In this document: positions 39,218 through 47,062 of the stretch, in pieces
Position numbering within the stretch: the stretch's first letter is position 1
Layout of the letters: each line of letters opens with the position of its first letter
Origin: Pelagibius sp. Alg239-R121
GTDB taxonomy: Bacteria > Pseudomonadota > Alphaproteobacteria > Kiloniellales > Kiloniellaceae
Assembly (NCBI RefSeq): GCF_947331435.1
Contig: NZ_CAMZOF010000013.1
Span: forward strand, 124,001 to 188,000
Reading direction: 5' to 3'
Length of the DNA stretch: 64,000 bases
The notes under the pieces: model-generated
The model's input: only the letters and a program-made list of their open reading frames with translations
Database searches by the model: none
Told to the model about the DNA's origin: nothing
Translations under genes and position numbers: made by a program

Positions 39218-40207
39218 ATGAGGCGCTCGAGCTTCGATTTCAATCTGATGCGTGCGCTGGAGGTCTTTGCGGCGATCGTCGAGACACGCAACATCACCAA
39301 GGCCGCGCAGATGCTCGGCATAACTCAGTCCGCGGCCTCCCAACACCTCGGGTCGCTGGAACGCGCCTTTGCGACCAAACTGATAGACCGCTATGCCCGG
39401 CCGATCGAACTCACCAAGTCGGGGGTGGTATTGCATGGCAAAACCGGGCTTATCCTCAGTGAAGTCGAAGATTTGCGTTCCAAAATGCGCCGGGTGGAGA
39501 GTGCGCCGGTGCCTTATTTGCGGGTTGGGATGCTGGCCTCGATCGCCACCACACTCATGCCGGTTGTGACGGAGTTCGCCAAGCGGCAAGCCATTCCGGA
39601 AGTCGCCTGTTTCGCGGGTCTGGCCAGTGATCACACCGACCTGCTGCGCAACCGGCGCGCCGATATGGTGGTGACGTCCGATGCGCTCTACGACACCAGC
39701 GGGCTCGAACGCTTTCATATTATGAGCGAGGCTTTTCTGCTGATCACGCCTCGCGGATTTACCGGCCCAAAGGATGATTTGGCGGAATTGGCTCAGCAGC
39801 TACCGCTTGCTCGCTTTTCCGACTCAACCCCGGTCGGACGGCGGATCGACCAGCACCTGCGGCGCCTGCGTCTCGATCTGGTGCGTGTGATGCAGGCAGA
39901 CCGGGCCAGCATGGTGACGGCTGCCGTTCATGCCGGCCATGCCTTTGCCATCATGAGTCCGACACTGCTGCTCGATGCGGTGCAGGAAGGCATGAAGCTG
40001 GAGATCTCGCCTTTGCCCGTGGTCGGATTCCGGCGGGAAATCACTGTGGTCAGCCGGGCCCGTGAGCTCGGCGATCTCCCTGAACGTATGGCGGTTTCAA
40101 TTGCCGAGAGGCTGCAGCAGACAATCGGTGACTTGGGGGCACTCTGTGCCGAAGCGTCTGACTTTGGCGAGGCGGGCCCGATGGATAAATCAGAGGCAAT
40201 CTTATGA
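39218..40207 (+). CDS. LysR family transcriptional regulator of the DMGDH operon
   Basis: 329 residues. Winged HTH at 1-65: FDFNLMRALEVFAAIVETRNITKAAQMLGITQSAASQHLGSLERAF. The effector domain follows, with LRVGMLASIATTLMPVVTEFAK. The start at 39218 has GAGGAAAG about 8 bases upstream. It diverges from the two tandem DMGDH genes across a LysR box at 39150-39164, so activation of that operon by a methylated-amine ligand is the natural reading. Its stop overlaps the sulfotransferase start by four bases (ATGA), an unusual translational coupling of a regulator to an enzyme. Confidence 0.9.
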   Translation: MRRSSFDFNLMRALEVFAAIVETRNITKAAQMLGITQSAASQHLGSLERAFATKLIDRYARPIELTKSGVVLHGKTGLILSEVEDLRSKMRRVESAPVPYLRVGMLASIATTLMPVVTEFAKRQAIPEVACFAGLASDHTDLLRNRRADMVVTSDALYDTSGLERFHIMSEAFLLITPRGFTGPKDDLAELAQQLPLARFSDSTPVGRRIDQHLRRLRLDLVRVMQADRASMVTAAVHAGHAFAIMSPTLLLDAVQEGMKLEISPLPVVGFRREITVVSRARELGDLPERMAVSIAERLQQTIGDLGALCAEASDFGEAGPMDKSEAIL

Positions 40208-40968
40208 GCCATCCGATCGTAGCGCTTTGGGCCCATCCGCGTTCCATGTCGACCGCGACCGAGCGGATCATGCGCGAGCGCGGTGACTGCGAAGTGTTCC
40301 ACGAACCCTTTCTGGCAGACTACTACCTTCATCGGTCGGTCCGGCCGTTGCCGATGCTGGACGAAGAAAAGACCGCACCGATGGACTATAACGACGTGCG
40401 TTCAATGCTGTTGGAGGCAGCCGACGCCGGGCCCGTATTCTTCAAGGACATGAGTTACTATGTGGTGCCACGGATCTTTGAGGATGAGGCTTTTGCGCAC
40501 CGGCTGTGCAATGTCTTTTTGGTTCGCGACCCACGACGGTCGATCGCTTCCTACTATAAACTCGATCCCCAACTGTCGCTGACAGAAATTGGAATTGAGG
40601 CCCAGTGGCGGCAATTTTGCTTCCTGCGAGACGCGCTCGGCGCCCAGCCGCTTGTGATTGAAGCGGAGGCGGTTTCCGAAAACCCGAAGAGCGTTATCGG
40701 CCGGCTTTGGGAATTTGCTGATCTGCCTTTCAAGAAAGAAGCTTTCGAATGGCGGACCAGCGACGTGCCTGAAGGCTGGCAGCATGTCGAGGGCTGGCAC
40801 GCGGATGTTCTCTCCTCCAGCGGTATCCGTAAGGATGCATCTGATCCGGACGCGGTATTCGAGGCCGCGGCGGCAAAGGCACCACATCTCAAGGATTTCC
40901 TGGAGCATCATTGGGGCTTCTATGAACGCTTAAAGGCCCAAGCTGGAACATACTCCGTTCAGGCGTAG
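40204..40968 (+). CDS. Sulfotransferase family protein
   Basis: 254 residues. The 5'-phosphosulfate-binding loop is visible at the N-terminus, VALWAHPRSMSTATERIM (Pro-Arg-Ser-x-Ser-Thr), and the 3'-phosphate-binding region as NVFLVRDPRRSIASYYKL. These mark PAPS-dependent sulfotransferases or homologues; the length fits bacterial single-domain members. The acceptor cannot be deduced. It is coupled to the LysR gene through an ATGA overlap and converges with mttB, overlapping its 3' end by 10 bases. Related short sulfotransferase-like proteins are sometimes found with amino-acid or amine metabolic genes. No PAPS-synthesis genes are present in the window. Confidence 0.82.
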   Translation: MSHPIVALWAHPRSMSTATERIMRERGDCEVFHEPFLADYYLHRSVRPLPMLDEEKTAPMDYNDVRSMLLEAADAGPVFFKDMSYYVVPRIFEDEAFAHRLCNVFLVRDPRRSIASYYKLDPQLSLTEIGIEAQWRQFCFLRDALGAQPLVIEAEAVSENPKSVIGRLWEFADLPFKKEAFEWRTSDVPEGWQHVEGWHADVLSSSGIRKDASDPDAVFEAAAAKAPHLKDFLEHHWGFYERLKAQAGTYSVQA

Positions 40969-42518
40969 CTGAGATCCGGTGCCTCGGATTTCCGCCGGGT
41001 TATGTAGTCTTCCAGTGCCTCGTCAATGGCGGGATCGAGCTGTGGTTGCTGGTAGTCCTGCAGCAGCTTCTTCCAGCGTTTGTTTGCGCGTGCCGCTGCG
41101 TCCTTGCTGCCATCCGAGACCCATTGTTCGTAGGAGTTGGCATCGGCGTTCTGCGGATAAAAAAAGGCAGTCTGAAAGTTTGCGTGGGTGTGGCTGCTGC
41201 CAAGAAAATGCGAACCGGGCCCGACCTCCTGGATGGCGTCCAGAGCCTGGGCCTTTTCCGACAGATCGAGACCCTGGGCGAAAGCAGCGACCTTTCCGCA
41301 GATGTCGGCATCCATGACCGCTTTTTCGAAACCGTGGACCAGGCCGCCCTCTAGCCAACCGCCTGCGTGATTGATGAAGTTGGCGCCTGCCATCACCGAC
41401 ATCATCAGCCCCCAGGTACCTTCCTCCATGGCCTGGCCGTCCGGAACTTTCGAAGACGTCAGAGCGCCCACCGTATGGAATGGGACGCCGAGACGGCGGG
41501 CGAGCTGCCCCGCCGCCAAAACAAGATGGGCACTTTCAGGAGAGCCGAAAGTCGGTGCGCCGGACTGCATGGAGATGGTGCTGGCGAAGGAGCCGAAGAG
41601 GCAGGGCGCGCCGGGACTAACTAACTGTGCTAGGGCGAGGCCGGCCTGGGCTTCGGCAAGAACCTGCGCAAGGGTGCCTGCCGCCGTACAGGGACTCATG
41701 GCACCGGCGAGCGTCCAGGGTGTGACCGCCACAGCCTGATTGTTGCGCGCGTAGACCTTTAAGGCGCCGGTCATGGCGCTGTCCCAAACCAGTGGCGCGT
41801 TGGAGTTGCTGACCGCATAGAGGCACGCGTTGTTGGCGACGAAATCCTCTCCGAAGACGATCTTGGCCATGTTGACCGAATCCTGCGCGCGCTCGGCACC
41901 GATGAGTGCGCCAAACACGGCCCGGTCGGAATAGCGGAAATGGCTGGCCAGCATATCCAGGTGACGCTTGTTGGCGGGCAGGTCCACCGGCTCGCAGATC
42001 ACACCGCCGGAATGGTGGTACTCAGGCAGCATGTGGCAGATTTTGATCAGCTTGCGGAAATCCTCGATGGTGCCATAGCGCCGTCCCTCGTCGAGATCGT
42101 GGATGAAGGGCGGCCCCCAACCCGGTGCAAGTACGGTGTTGCTGCCGCCCAGGATGATCGTGTTTTCCGAATTGCGCGCATGCTGTTTGAACTGAGCCGG
42201 CGCAGAGGTCGCGATGATGCTGCGGCAATGGCCTGGCTCGAAACGCACGAGTTCGCCGGAAACATCGGCGCCTGCATTTCGAAAAAGTTCCAGAATCTCC
42301 GGATCGTCGCGAAACTCGACGCCGATGTCCTTCAAGATCAGGTCGGCGTTGTGCTCGATCAGCTCAAGCCCTTCTTCCGAAAGGATATCGAAGGTGGAGA
42401 TCTTACGTTGGATATAGGGGGCCCGTACGGAGGAAGCTTGCAAGCGGCTTGCCCTGCGAGCCTGGCGCCCGCCGCCTGTTCGCCCTCGTGATCCACCTCT
42501 TGATTGGCGGCTCGTCAT
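40959..42518 (-). CDS. MttB family methyltransferase, non-pyrrolysine (second copy)
   Basis: 519 residues without an in-frame amber codon. An Arg/Gly-rich N-terminal tail (about 4-30, SRGGSRGRTGGGRQARR) parallels the Arg-rich tail of the first MttB in this window. The barrel starts near YIQRKISTFDILSEEGLELIEHNADLIL and includes VTPWTLAGAMSPCTAAGTLAQVLAEA and FGSPESAHLVLAAGQLARRLGVPFHT. Relatives transfer methyl groups from quaternary amines to a corrinoid protein, which is again absent nearby. It stands alone on the minus strand between the sulfotransferase (overlapping 3' ends) and the divergent aminotransferase, whose 182-base upstream region it shares. Confidence 0.88.
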   Translation of the reverse strand: MTSRQSRGGSRGRTGGGRQARRASRLQASSVRAPYIQRKISTFDILSEEGLELIEHNADLILKDIGVEFRDDPEILELFRNAGADVSGELVRFEPGHCRSIIATSAPAQFKQHARNSENTIILGGSNTVLAPGWGPPFIHDLDEGRRYGTIEDFRKLIKICHMLPEYHHSGGVICEPVDLPANKRHLDMLASHFRYSDRAVFGALIGAERAQDSVNMAKIVFGEDFVANNACLYAVSNSNAPLVWDSAMTGALKVYARNNQAVAVTPWTLAGAMSPCTAAGTLAQVLAEAQAGLALAQLVSPGAPCLFGSFASTISMQSGAPTFGSPESAHLVLAAGQLARRLGVPFHTVGALTSSKVPDGQAMEEGTWGLMMSVMAGANFINHAGGWLEGGLVHGFEKAVMDADICGKVAAFAQGLDLSEKAQALDAIQEVGPGSHFLGSSHTHANFQTAFFYPQNADANSYEQWVSDGSKDAAARANKRWKKLLQDYQQPQLDPAIDEALEDYITRRKSEAPDLSYA

Positions 42519-42700
42519 GTTCGGCTCATCCGGTTCATGAGGATGATGCTACGCCTGAATGGATTGCCGAGCCATAGCCCGGCCTCTTCCTAATGGCGTG
42601 CCCCAGGTTTTACTGATGCTTGGGTGGCTAAGGTGTCATTGCGGCTCCAGGGCGGATAGATTGACTGCCGACAAAGGGATTTCTACGAGGAGTTAATGGG

Positions 42701-44017
42701 ATGTCGCTTGCGCCAGAGATCGATTGGTCGACCGAGAGCGTCCTGGCACGCCGAGAGGCGCATTACGCCGCATCGCAACGGTCGTTCATGCCCTATAAGA
42801 CGCCGCTGATCTTCAAGCGAGGGCAGGGACAGTACCTTTGGGATGAGCAGGATAATAAGTACACAGACCTGCTGGGTATGAACGTCTGTATCAGCGTGGG
42901 GCATGCTCACCCGGGGGTGACGCAGGCGGTCTGCGAACAGGCAGCCAATCTTGCTCACTGCACCGCCATGTTCTGTCATCCAACGCCTGCGCACCTGGCG
43001 GAGGAGTTGGCGGCGACCATGCCTGCGGGTCACGACTGGGTGGTGCATTTTACGAATTCCGGCGCCGAGGCTATCGATCTCGCCCTGATGATGGCGCGGG
43101 CCGCGACCGCAAACGTCGATTTTCTGGCTCTACGCAGCGGTTACCACGGTGCTACCTTTGGTGCCCAGTCACTCACCGGCATCGCGGCTTTTCGGCACAA
43201 CGTTCCGCTGCTGGGTGGCATTCATCACGTTGCCGAACCGAACCAGTACCGTGGCATCTTCGGACCCGGCAGCGAGCCCTATCTGGATGAAATCGATCGC
43301 ACGATAACCGGGGCGACCAATGGCCATCTTGCCGGCATGATCATCGAACCGGTGCAGGGTTACGGCGGCATCGTCGAGATGCCCGAGGGTTACATCGCAG
43401 GTGCGGCCGAGCGGGTCCGCGCGCATGGCGGACTGCTGGTGATCGATGAAGTGCAGTCAGGTTTCGCCCGGACAGGTGATGGCTTCTGGGCGTTCGAGGC
43501 TCATGGCGTGGTGCCGGACGTCGTGGTTGCGGCCAAGGGGATCGGAAACGGTTATCCGCTGGCCGCCGTGATCGCGCGGCGCGAGGTCGCCGATGCGATC
43601 GGCGATAAATTCTGCTTTCACACTTACGGCGGAAATCCGGTTTCCTGTGCGGCAGGACGGGCGGTGCTTCAGGCGATTTCAGAGGAAAAACTGCAGGAGA
43701 ATGCCGGAAAGGTCGGGAACGGGTTACTCGAAATCCTTCGGGACCTCCAACAGCGATACGAAGTGATCGGCGACGTCCGCGGACGCGGCCTGATGCTGGC
43801 GATCGAACTTGTGAAGGACCGTCACTCCAAGGCGCCGGCGCCTGAGGAAACGGTCCGCGTTTTTGAGGCCTCTCGAAAACAAGGTCTCATACTCTCCAAA
43901 TCCGGGCCACACCGGTCTGTCCTGAGAATGGTGCCGCCTCTGTGCTTGTCGGAAGACGATCTGCCGATGGTCGCCGAAGCGCTGGAAGCGAGCTTTGCAC
44001 AGGCCGATCTAACTTAA
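42701..44017 (+). CDS. Class III aminotransferase, AGXT2-like
   Basis: 438 residues. The PLP fold type I, class III signature is clear: TDLLGMNVCISVGHAHPGV, NSGAEAIDLALMMARA, GYHGATFGAQSLTG, DEVQSGFARTGDGFWAFEAH, and Schiff-base Lys279 in VVAAKGIGNGYPLAAVI. Segments such as EEKLQENAGKVGNGLLEIL and IGDVRGRGLMLAIELVKD match mitochondrial alanine-glyoxylate aminotransferase 2, which also transaminates dimethylarginine and beta-amino acids. GAGGAG lies 9 bases upstream of the ATG. It diverges from mttB and converges with the XRE gene (10 bases between stops). A role with methylated amino acids is inferred from context. Confidence 0.87.
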   Translation: MSLAPEIDWSTESVLARREAHYAASQRSFMPYKTPLIFKRGQGQYLWDEQDNKYTDLLGMNVCISVGHAHPGVTQAVCEQAANLAHCTAMFCHPTPAHLAEELAATMPAGHDWVVHFTNSGAEAIDLALMMARAATANVDFLALRSGYHGATFGAQSLTGIAAFRHNVPLLGGIHHVAEPNQYRGIFGPGSEPYLDEIDRTITGATNGHLAGMIIEPVQGYGGIVEMPEGYIAGAAERVRAHGGLLVIDEVQSGFARTGDGFWAFEAHGVVPDVVVAAKGIGNGYPLAAVIARREVADAIGDKFCFHTYGGNPVSCAAGRAVLQAISEEKLQENAGKVGNGLLEILRDLQQRYEVIGDVRGRGLMLAIELVKDRHSKAPAPEETVRVFEASRKQGLILSKSGPHRSVLRMVPPLCLSEDDLPMVAEALEASFAQADLT

Positions 44018-44027
44018 GGTCAGCGCC

Positions 44028-44873
44028 TCAACGGTTCGGCGGTGGTCCCAGCTGCCCGCTCTGAGGTTCCAGGTCGTAATGCAGGTGCTCGTTGGGGAAG
44101 GGTTTGTCACCCAGGATTTGCACGACCCGCGGGTCTAGGGCGGCAGAGTAGGTGGGGAGAATGCCCAGGGCCTTGAGCGCCGAGCGGTGGTCCACGCTGC
44201 GTCCCAGGTACTTCCAAACTGTGCGTGAAACGTAAGGGTTCCGGTGTTTGCTCGAGAGACCAAAAGTCACACCGCGCAACAAGGTCAGTTCGCTGCGCCC
44301 GGCCGGATGAAGCACCGTCTCGACGATGGCGTCCTGTGCCAGGGTCTGGAATTCGACGACGAAGATGCGGTTACCGAGGATCGAGACGTAACCGGTGTAC
44401 TTTGAAAGATACACGGTGTCGTCTGCGGGATCCTTGCTGCGCTCGATCGTCTTGGTCAGGATCATGCCGTCCTGTTCGTAGAGGCAGACCAGAGAGCGTA
44501 GGATGTGACCTTCCCAACTGAAGGAATGGAAGTGCGCCATGTAGTAGCCGAGGTAGCGGCTGAGGCTGCGGCGGTCCCCTGGAAAAGCTTTTTTCAGCAG
44601 GCGGTTTGCATGTGGCTCGCGGGCCTTACCCCTGCCGTCCGCGCGGAACTGAAGACGGCTGGCGAATTCGTTGTGCGAAAGGTACAGCTCCGCCGGCGGC
44701 AATTCGAAATAATCGCAGATCCGCTGAAGATTAAAGGCGGAGGGTTTCGAGGCGCCGCTCAGGTATTTGTTGAACTGTTGCCGGTTGATATCGATGGCCC
44801 GACAGACCTCGGATACCGATTTTTCAAAGCTGCAGAGCAGCCTGAGATTCTGGGATAAATCGATCTGTTGCAC
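44028..44873 (-). CDS. HTH (XRE-like) transcriptional regulator
   Basis: 281 residues starting at GTG 44873, which has AAGGGGG at about 8 bases. The N-terminus is an XRE-like DNA-binding domain: NLRLLCSFEKSVSEVCRAIDINRQQFNKYLSGASKPSAFNLQRICDYF, with a recognition helix of the RQQFNKYLSG type. The remaining 200 residues are an effector domain I cannot name (ARFHSFSWEGHILRSLVCLYEQDG, with strands and acidic loops). The shape resembles helix-turn-helix regulators found in Rhodobacterales and Rhizobiales near transport operons. It diverges from the CocE-Dpp operon over 188 bases that contain an 8-base inverted repeat, so it probably controls that operon. Confidence 0.8.
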   Translation of the reverse strand: MQQIDLSQNLRLLCSFEKSVSEVCRAIDINRQQFNKYLSGASKPSAFNLQRICDYFELPPAELYLSHNEFASRLQFRADGRGKAREPHANRLLKKAFPGDRRSLSRYLGYYMAHFHSFSWEGHILRSLVCLYEQDGMILTKTIERSKDPADDTVYLSKYTGYVSILGNRIFVVEFQTLAQDAIVETVLHPAGRSELTLLRGVTFGLSSKHRNPYVSRTVWKYLGRSVDHRSALKALGILPTYSAALDPRVVQILGDKPFPNEHLHYDLEPQSGQLGPPPNR

Positions 44874-44933
44874 TTTAGCCGCCCCCTTGCAGATCGGCAG
44901 AATAGCGTATTTTCTTCAAAATTCGCACTGAAA

Positions 44934-44964
44934 TTTATGCGACTTGAAGCTTTAAACGCATAAA
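44934..44964. promoter_or_regulatory. Inverted repeat in the XRE/CocE divergent promoter
   Basis: TTTATGCG (44934-44941) and CGCATAAA (44957-44964) are exact inverse copies separated by 15 bases. The site is 60 bases before the regulator start and 97 bases before the first CocE gene, a good place for binding by the divergent XRE-type regulator. Confidence 0.55.
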
Positions 44965-45061
44965 CTCGCGCCAAGTGACGCAGACTGGCGCAATTGAGCG
45001 CCTCCGAGATGTCTGACAGCTTCGAGTCCAGCAAAACGAATGGATCGGCTGAATTGGCGTC

Positions 45062-47062
45062 ATGGCACCATCTGATCAAGGCTTTCGGATTCTGGAAAAC
45101 GAGTGGATTACGCTCAGCGATGGCGTGCGGCTCGCTGCGCGCATCTGGCTGCCCGATGAAAGCTCCCAAAAGCCCGTCCCCGCGATACTGGAATATCTTC
45201 CCTACAAAAAGCGTGGCGGTACAGATGCGCGCGACGACGAAACCTATGCCTACTTCGCGCGCCATGGCTACGCGGGGGTTCGGGTCGACATCCGCGGCAA
45301 CGGCGAATCCGAAGGGCAGATGGAAGACGAATACACCGCCACGGAACTCAAAGACGGTGTTGCAGTCATCGATTGGATCGCCCGCCAGGATTGGTGCGAC
45401 GCCAATGTCGGGATGATCGGTATTTCCTGGGGCGGTTTCAACGGATTGCAGATTGCAGCCCTGCGGCCGCCTGCGTTGAAGGCCATCGTTACCGTTTGCT
45501 CGACCGATGACCGCTATGCGGACGATATCCACTTCATGGGCGGGTGCCTGCTCAATGACAATCTGACCTGGTCGCAGCAGATGCTGAATTACTCCTCCCG
45601 CCCGCCGGATCCGGAACTGGTTGGCGACGGCTGGAAGACGCTGTGGCTGGAGCGGCTGGAGGAACTGCCTTTCCTTGCGGCGAATTGGCTGAAGCATCCA
45701 CGCCGCGACGACTTCTGGAAACATGGTTCGGTATGTGAAGATTTCGCCGCGATCGAAGCAGCGGTACTGGCCGTCGGCGGTTGGCACGACGCCTACAGCA
45801 ACGCAATACCGCGTCTGCTGTCGGGCTTGAGCGCGCCGGCCAAGGGCATTATCGGGCCGTGGGAACATCGCTATCCGCATATCGCGAAGGTTGGGCAAGC
45901 GATCGATTTTCTGGCGGAATGTGTGCGGTGGTGGGATCGTTGGCTGAAGGGCATCGAAAACGGTGCAGACGACGGCCCGGCGCTCAGAGCTTACCTGCTT
46001 GAGTCTGCGCCACCGAGCTCTCGGATCGGCACGCGCGTCGGCATTTGGGTGGCGGAAGAGAACTGGCCGCCGGTGGAGCGCGCACCCAAAGCCTATTTCC
46101 TAATGCGAAACGGACTGGTTGATCATCCGCCCGATCCGGAATCGATCCCAATCTCGACGCCACAGGATCTGGGGCTTCAAAGCGGAAACTTCTGTCCCGG
46201 GATGCGGGTCGACGACGAGTTGCCCGGAGATCAGTGTCAGGATGACGAGAAGTCGGTCGTCTTCGACAGTGCCCCGCTGTCTGAAAAACTCGCCATCCTT
46301 GGCGCACCGGAGATTGCCTTTACCTTCTCTTGCGACAATCCCAATGCAATGATCGTTGCGCGCCTCTGCGACGTTGCTCCGGATGGCAGCAGTACGCGGG
46401 TTTCTCTCGCGCCGATGAATCTGACCCATATGCATTCCCATGAGACACCCGAGGCGCTTGTTCCCGGTAAGACCTACAGAGCCCGGATTAAGATGGCCGA
46501 CGCCGGTTACATTTTTGCGAAAGGACATCGCGTACGACTTGCTTTGTCCAACGGGTATTGGCCATTGATCTGGCCGAGTGCCGAGACGACGAACGTGAAC
46601 CTGATTGTCGGCGAAAGCTCTCTGACCCTGCCCGTGAGAGCCTCAGACGACAGCGCGACGGTGCCGTTCGACGCGCCGAATAAACCGCCGAAGGGCGCTT
46701 TCGAAATTCTGCGGGATGGCAGTAACCGAAAGGACATCGACTACAGCAAGGACGGTACTGTCACCTTCGAACTCTTTGACGATCTCGGTCATATGCGGAG
46801 CCGTTCAAGCGGGTTGGAGACGGCCAGCACGGTTCGCCACAGCTATCGGATCAATCCGGACGATCCTCTTTCGGCGGAAGTCGAGGCGGCGTGGACCTTC
46901 GAGACACGGCGCGGGAACTGGCAGGTCAATACACGCTCATCGAGCGCCATGACCTGTGATGAAACCCATTTTCACCTCTCGGCTCAACTGGAAGCCTTCG
47001 AGAACGGCGAAACCCTGTTCAAAAGAAGTTGGCAGGAAAGCATTGAGCGCGATCATGTCTGA
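45062..47062 (+). CDS. CocE/NonD family hydrolase
   Basis: 666 residues of the X-Pro dipeptidyl-peptidase S15/CocE type. The nucleophile elbow is IGISWGGFNGLQ, the acid lies in VGGWHDAYSN, and the base in PWEHRYPH; the oxyanion Tyr is in LEYLPYKKRGG. The C-terminal jelly-roll (XPP/CocE-C) starts near CPGMRVDDELPGDQCQDD. The family hydrolyses esters or amides such as cocaine, cephalosporin esters or Xaa-Pro peptides. No signal peptide is visible, so it acts in the cytosol on imported substrate. It opens an operon with a second CocE-type gene (8-base overlap), a Dpp-type importer and RidA. No strong ribosome site precedes the ATG. Confidence 0.87.
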   Translation: MAPSDQGFRILENEWITLSDGVRLAARIWLPDESSQKPVPAILEYLPYKKRGGTDARDDETYAYFARHGYAGVRVDIRGNGESEGQMEDEYTATELKDGVAVIDWIARQDWCDANVGMIGISWGGFNGLQIAALRPPALKAIVTVCSTDDRYADDIHFMGGCLLNDNLTWSQQMLNYSSRPPDPELVGDGWKTLWLERLEELPFLAANWLKHPRRDDFWKHGSVCEDFAAIEAAVLAVGGWHDAYSNAIPRLLSGLSAPAKGIIGPWEHRYPHIAKVGQAIDFLAECVRWWDRWLKGIENGADDGPALRAYLLESAPPSSRIGTRVGIWVAEENWPPVERAPKAYFLMRNGLVDHPPDPESIPISTPQDLGLQSGNFCPGMRVDDELPGDQCQDDEKSVVFDSAPLSEKLAILGAPEIAFTFSCDNPNAMIVARLCDVAPDGSSTRVSLAPMNLTHMHSHETPEALVPGKTYRARIKMADAGYIFAKGHRVRLALSNGYWPLIWPSAETTNVNLIVGESSLTLPVRASDDSATVPFDAPNKPPKGAFEILRDGSNRKDIDYSKDGTVTFELFDDLGHMRSRSSGLETASTVRHSYRINPDDPLSAEVEAAWTFETRRGNWQVNTRSSSAMTCDETHFHLSAQLEAFENGETLFKRSWQESIERDHV

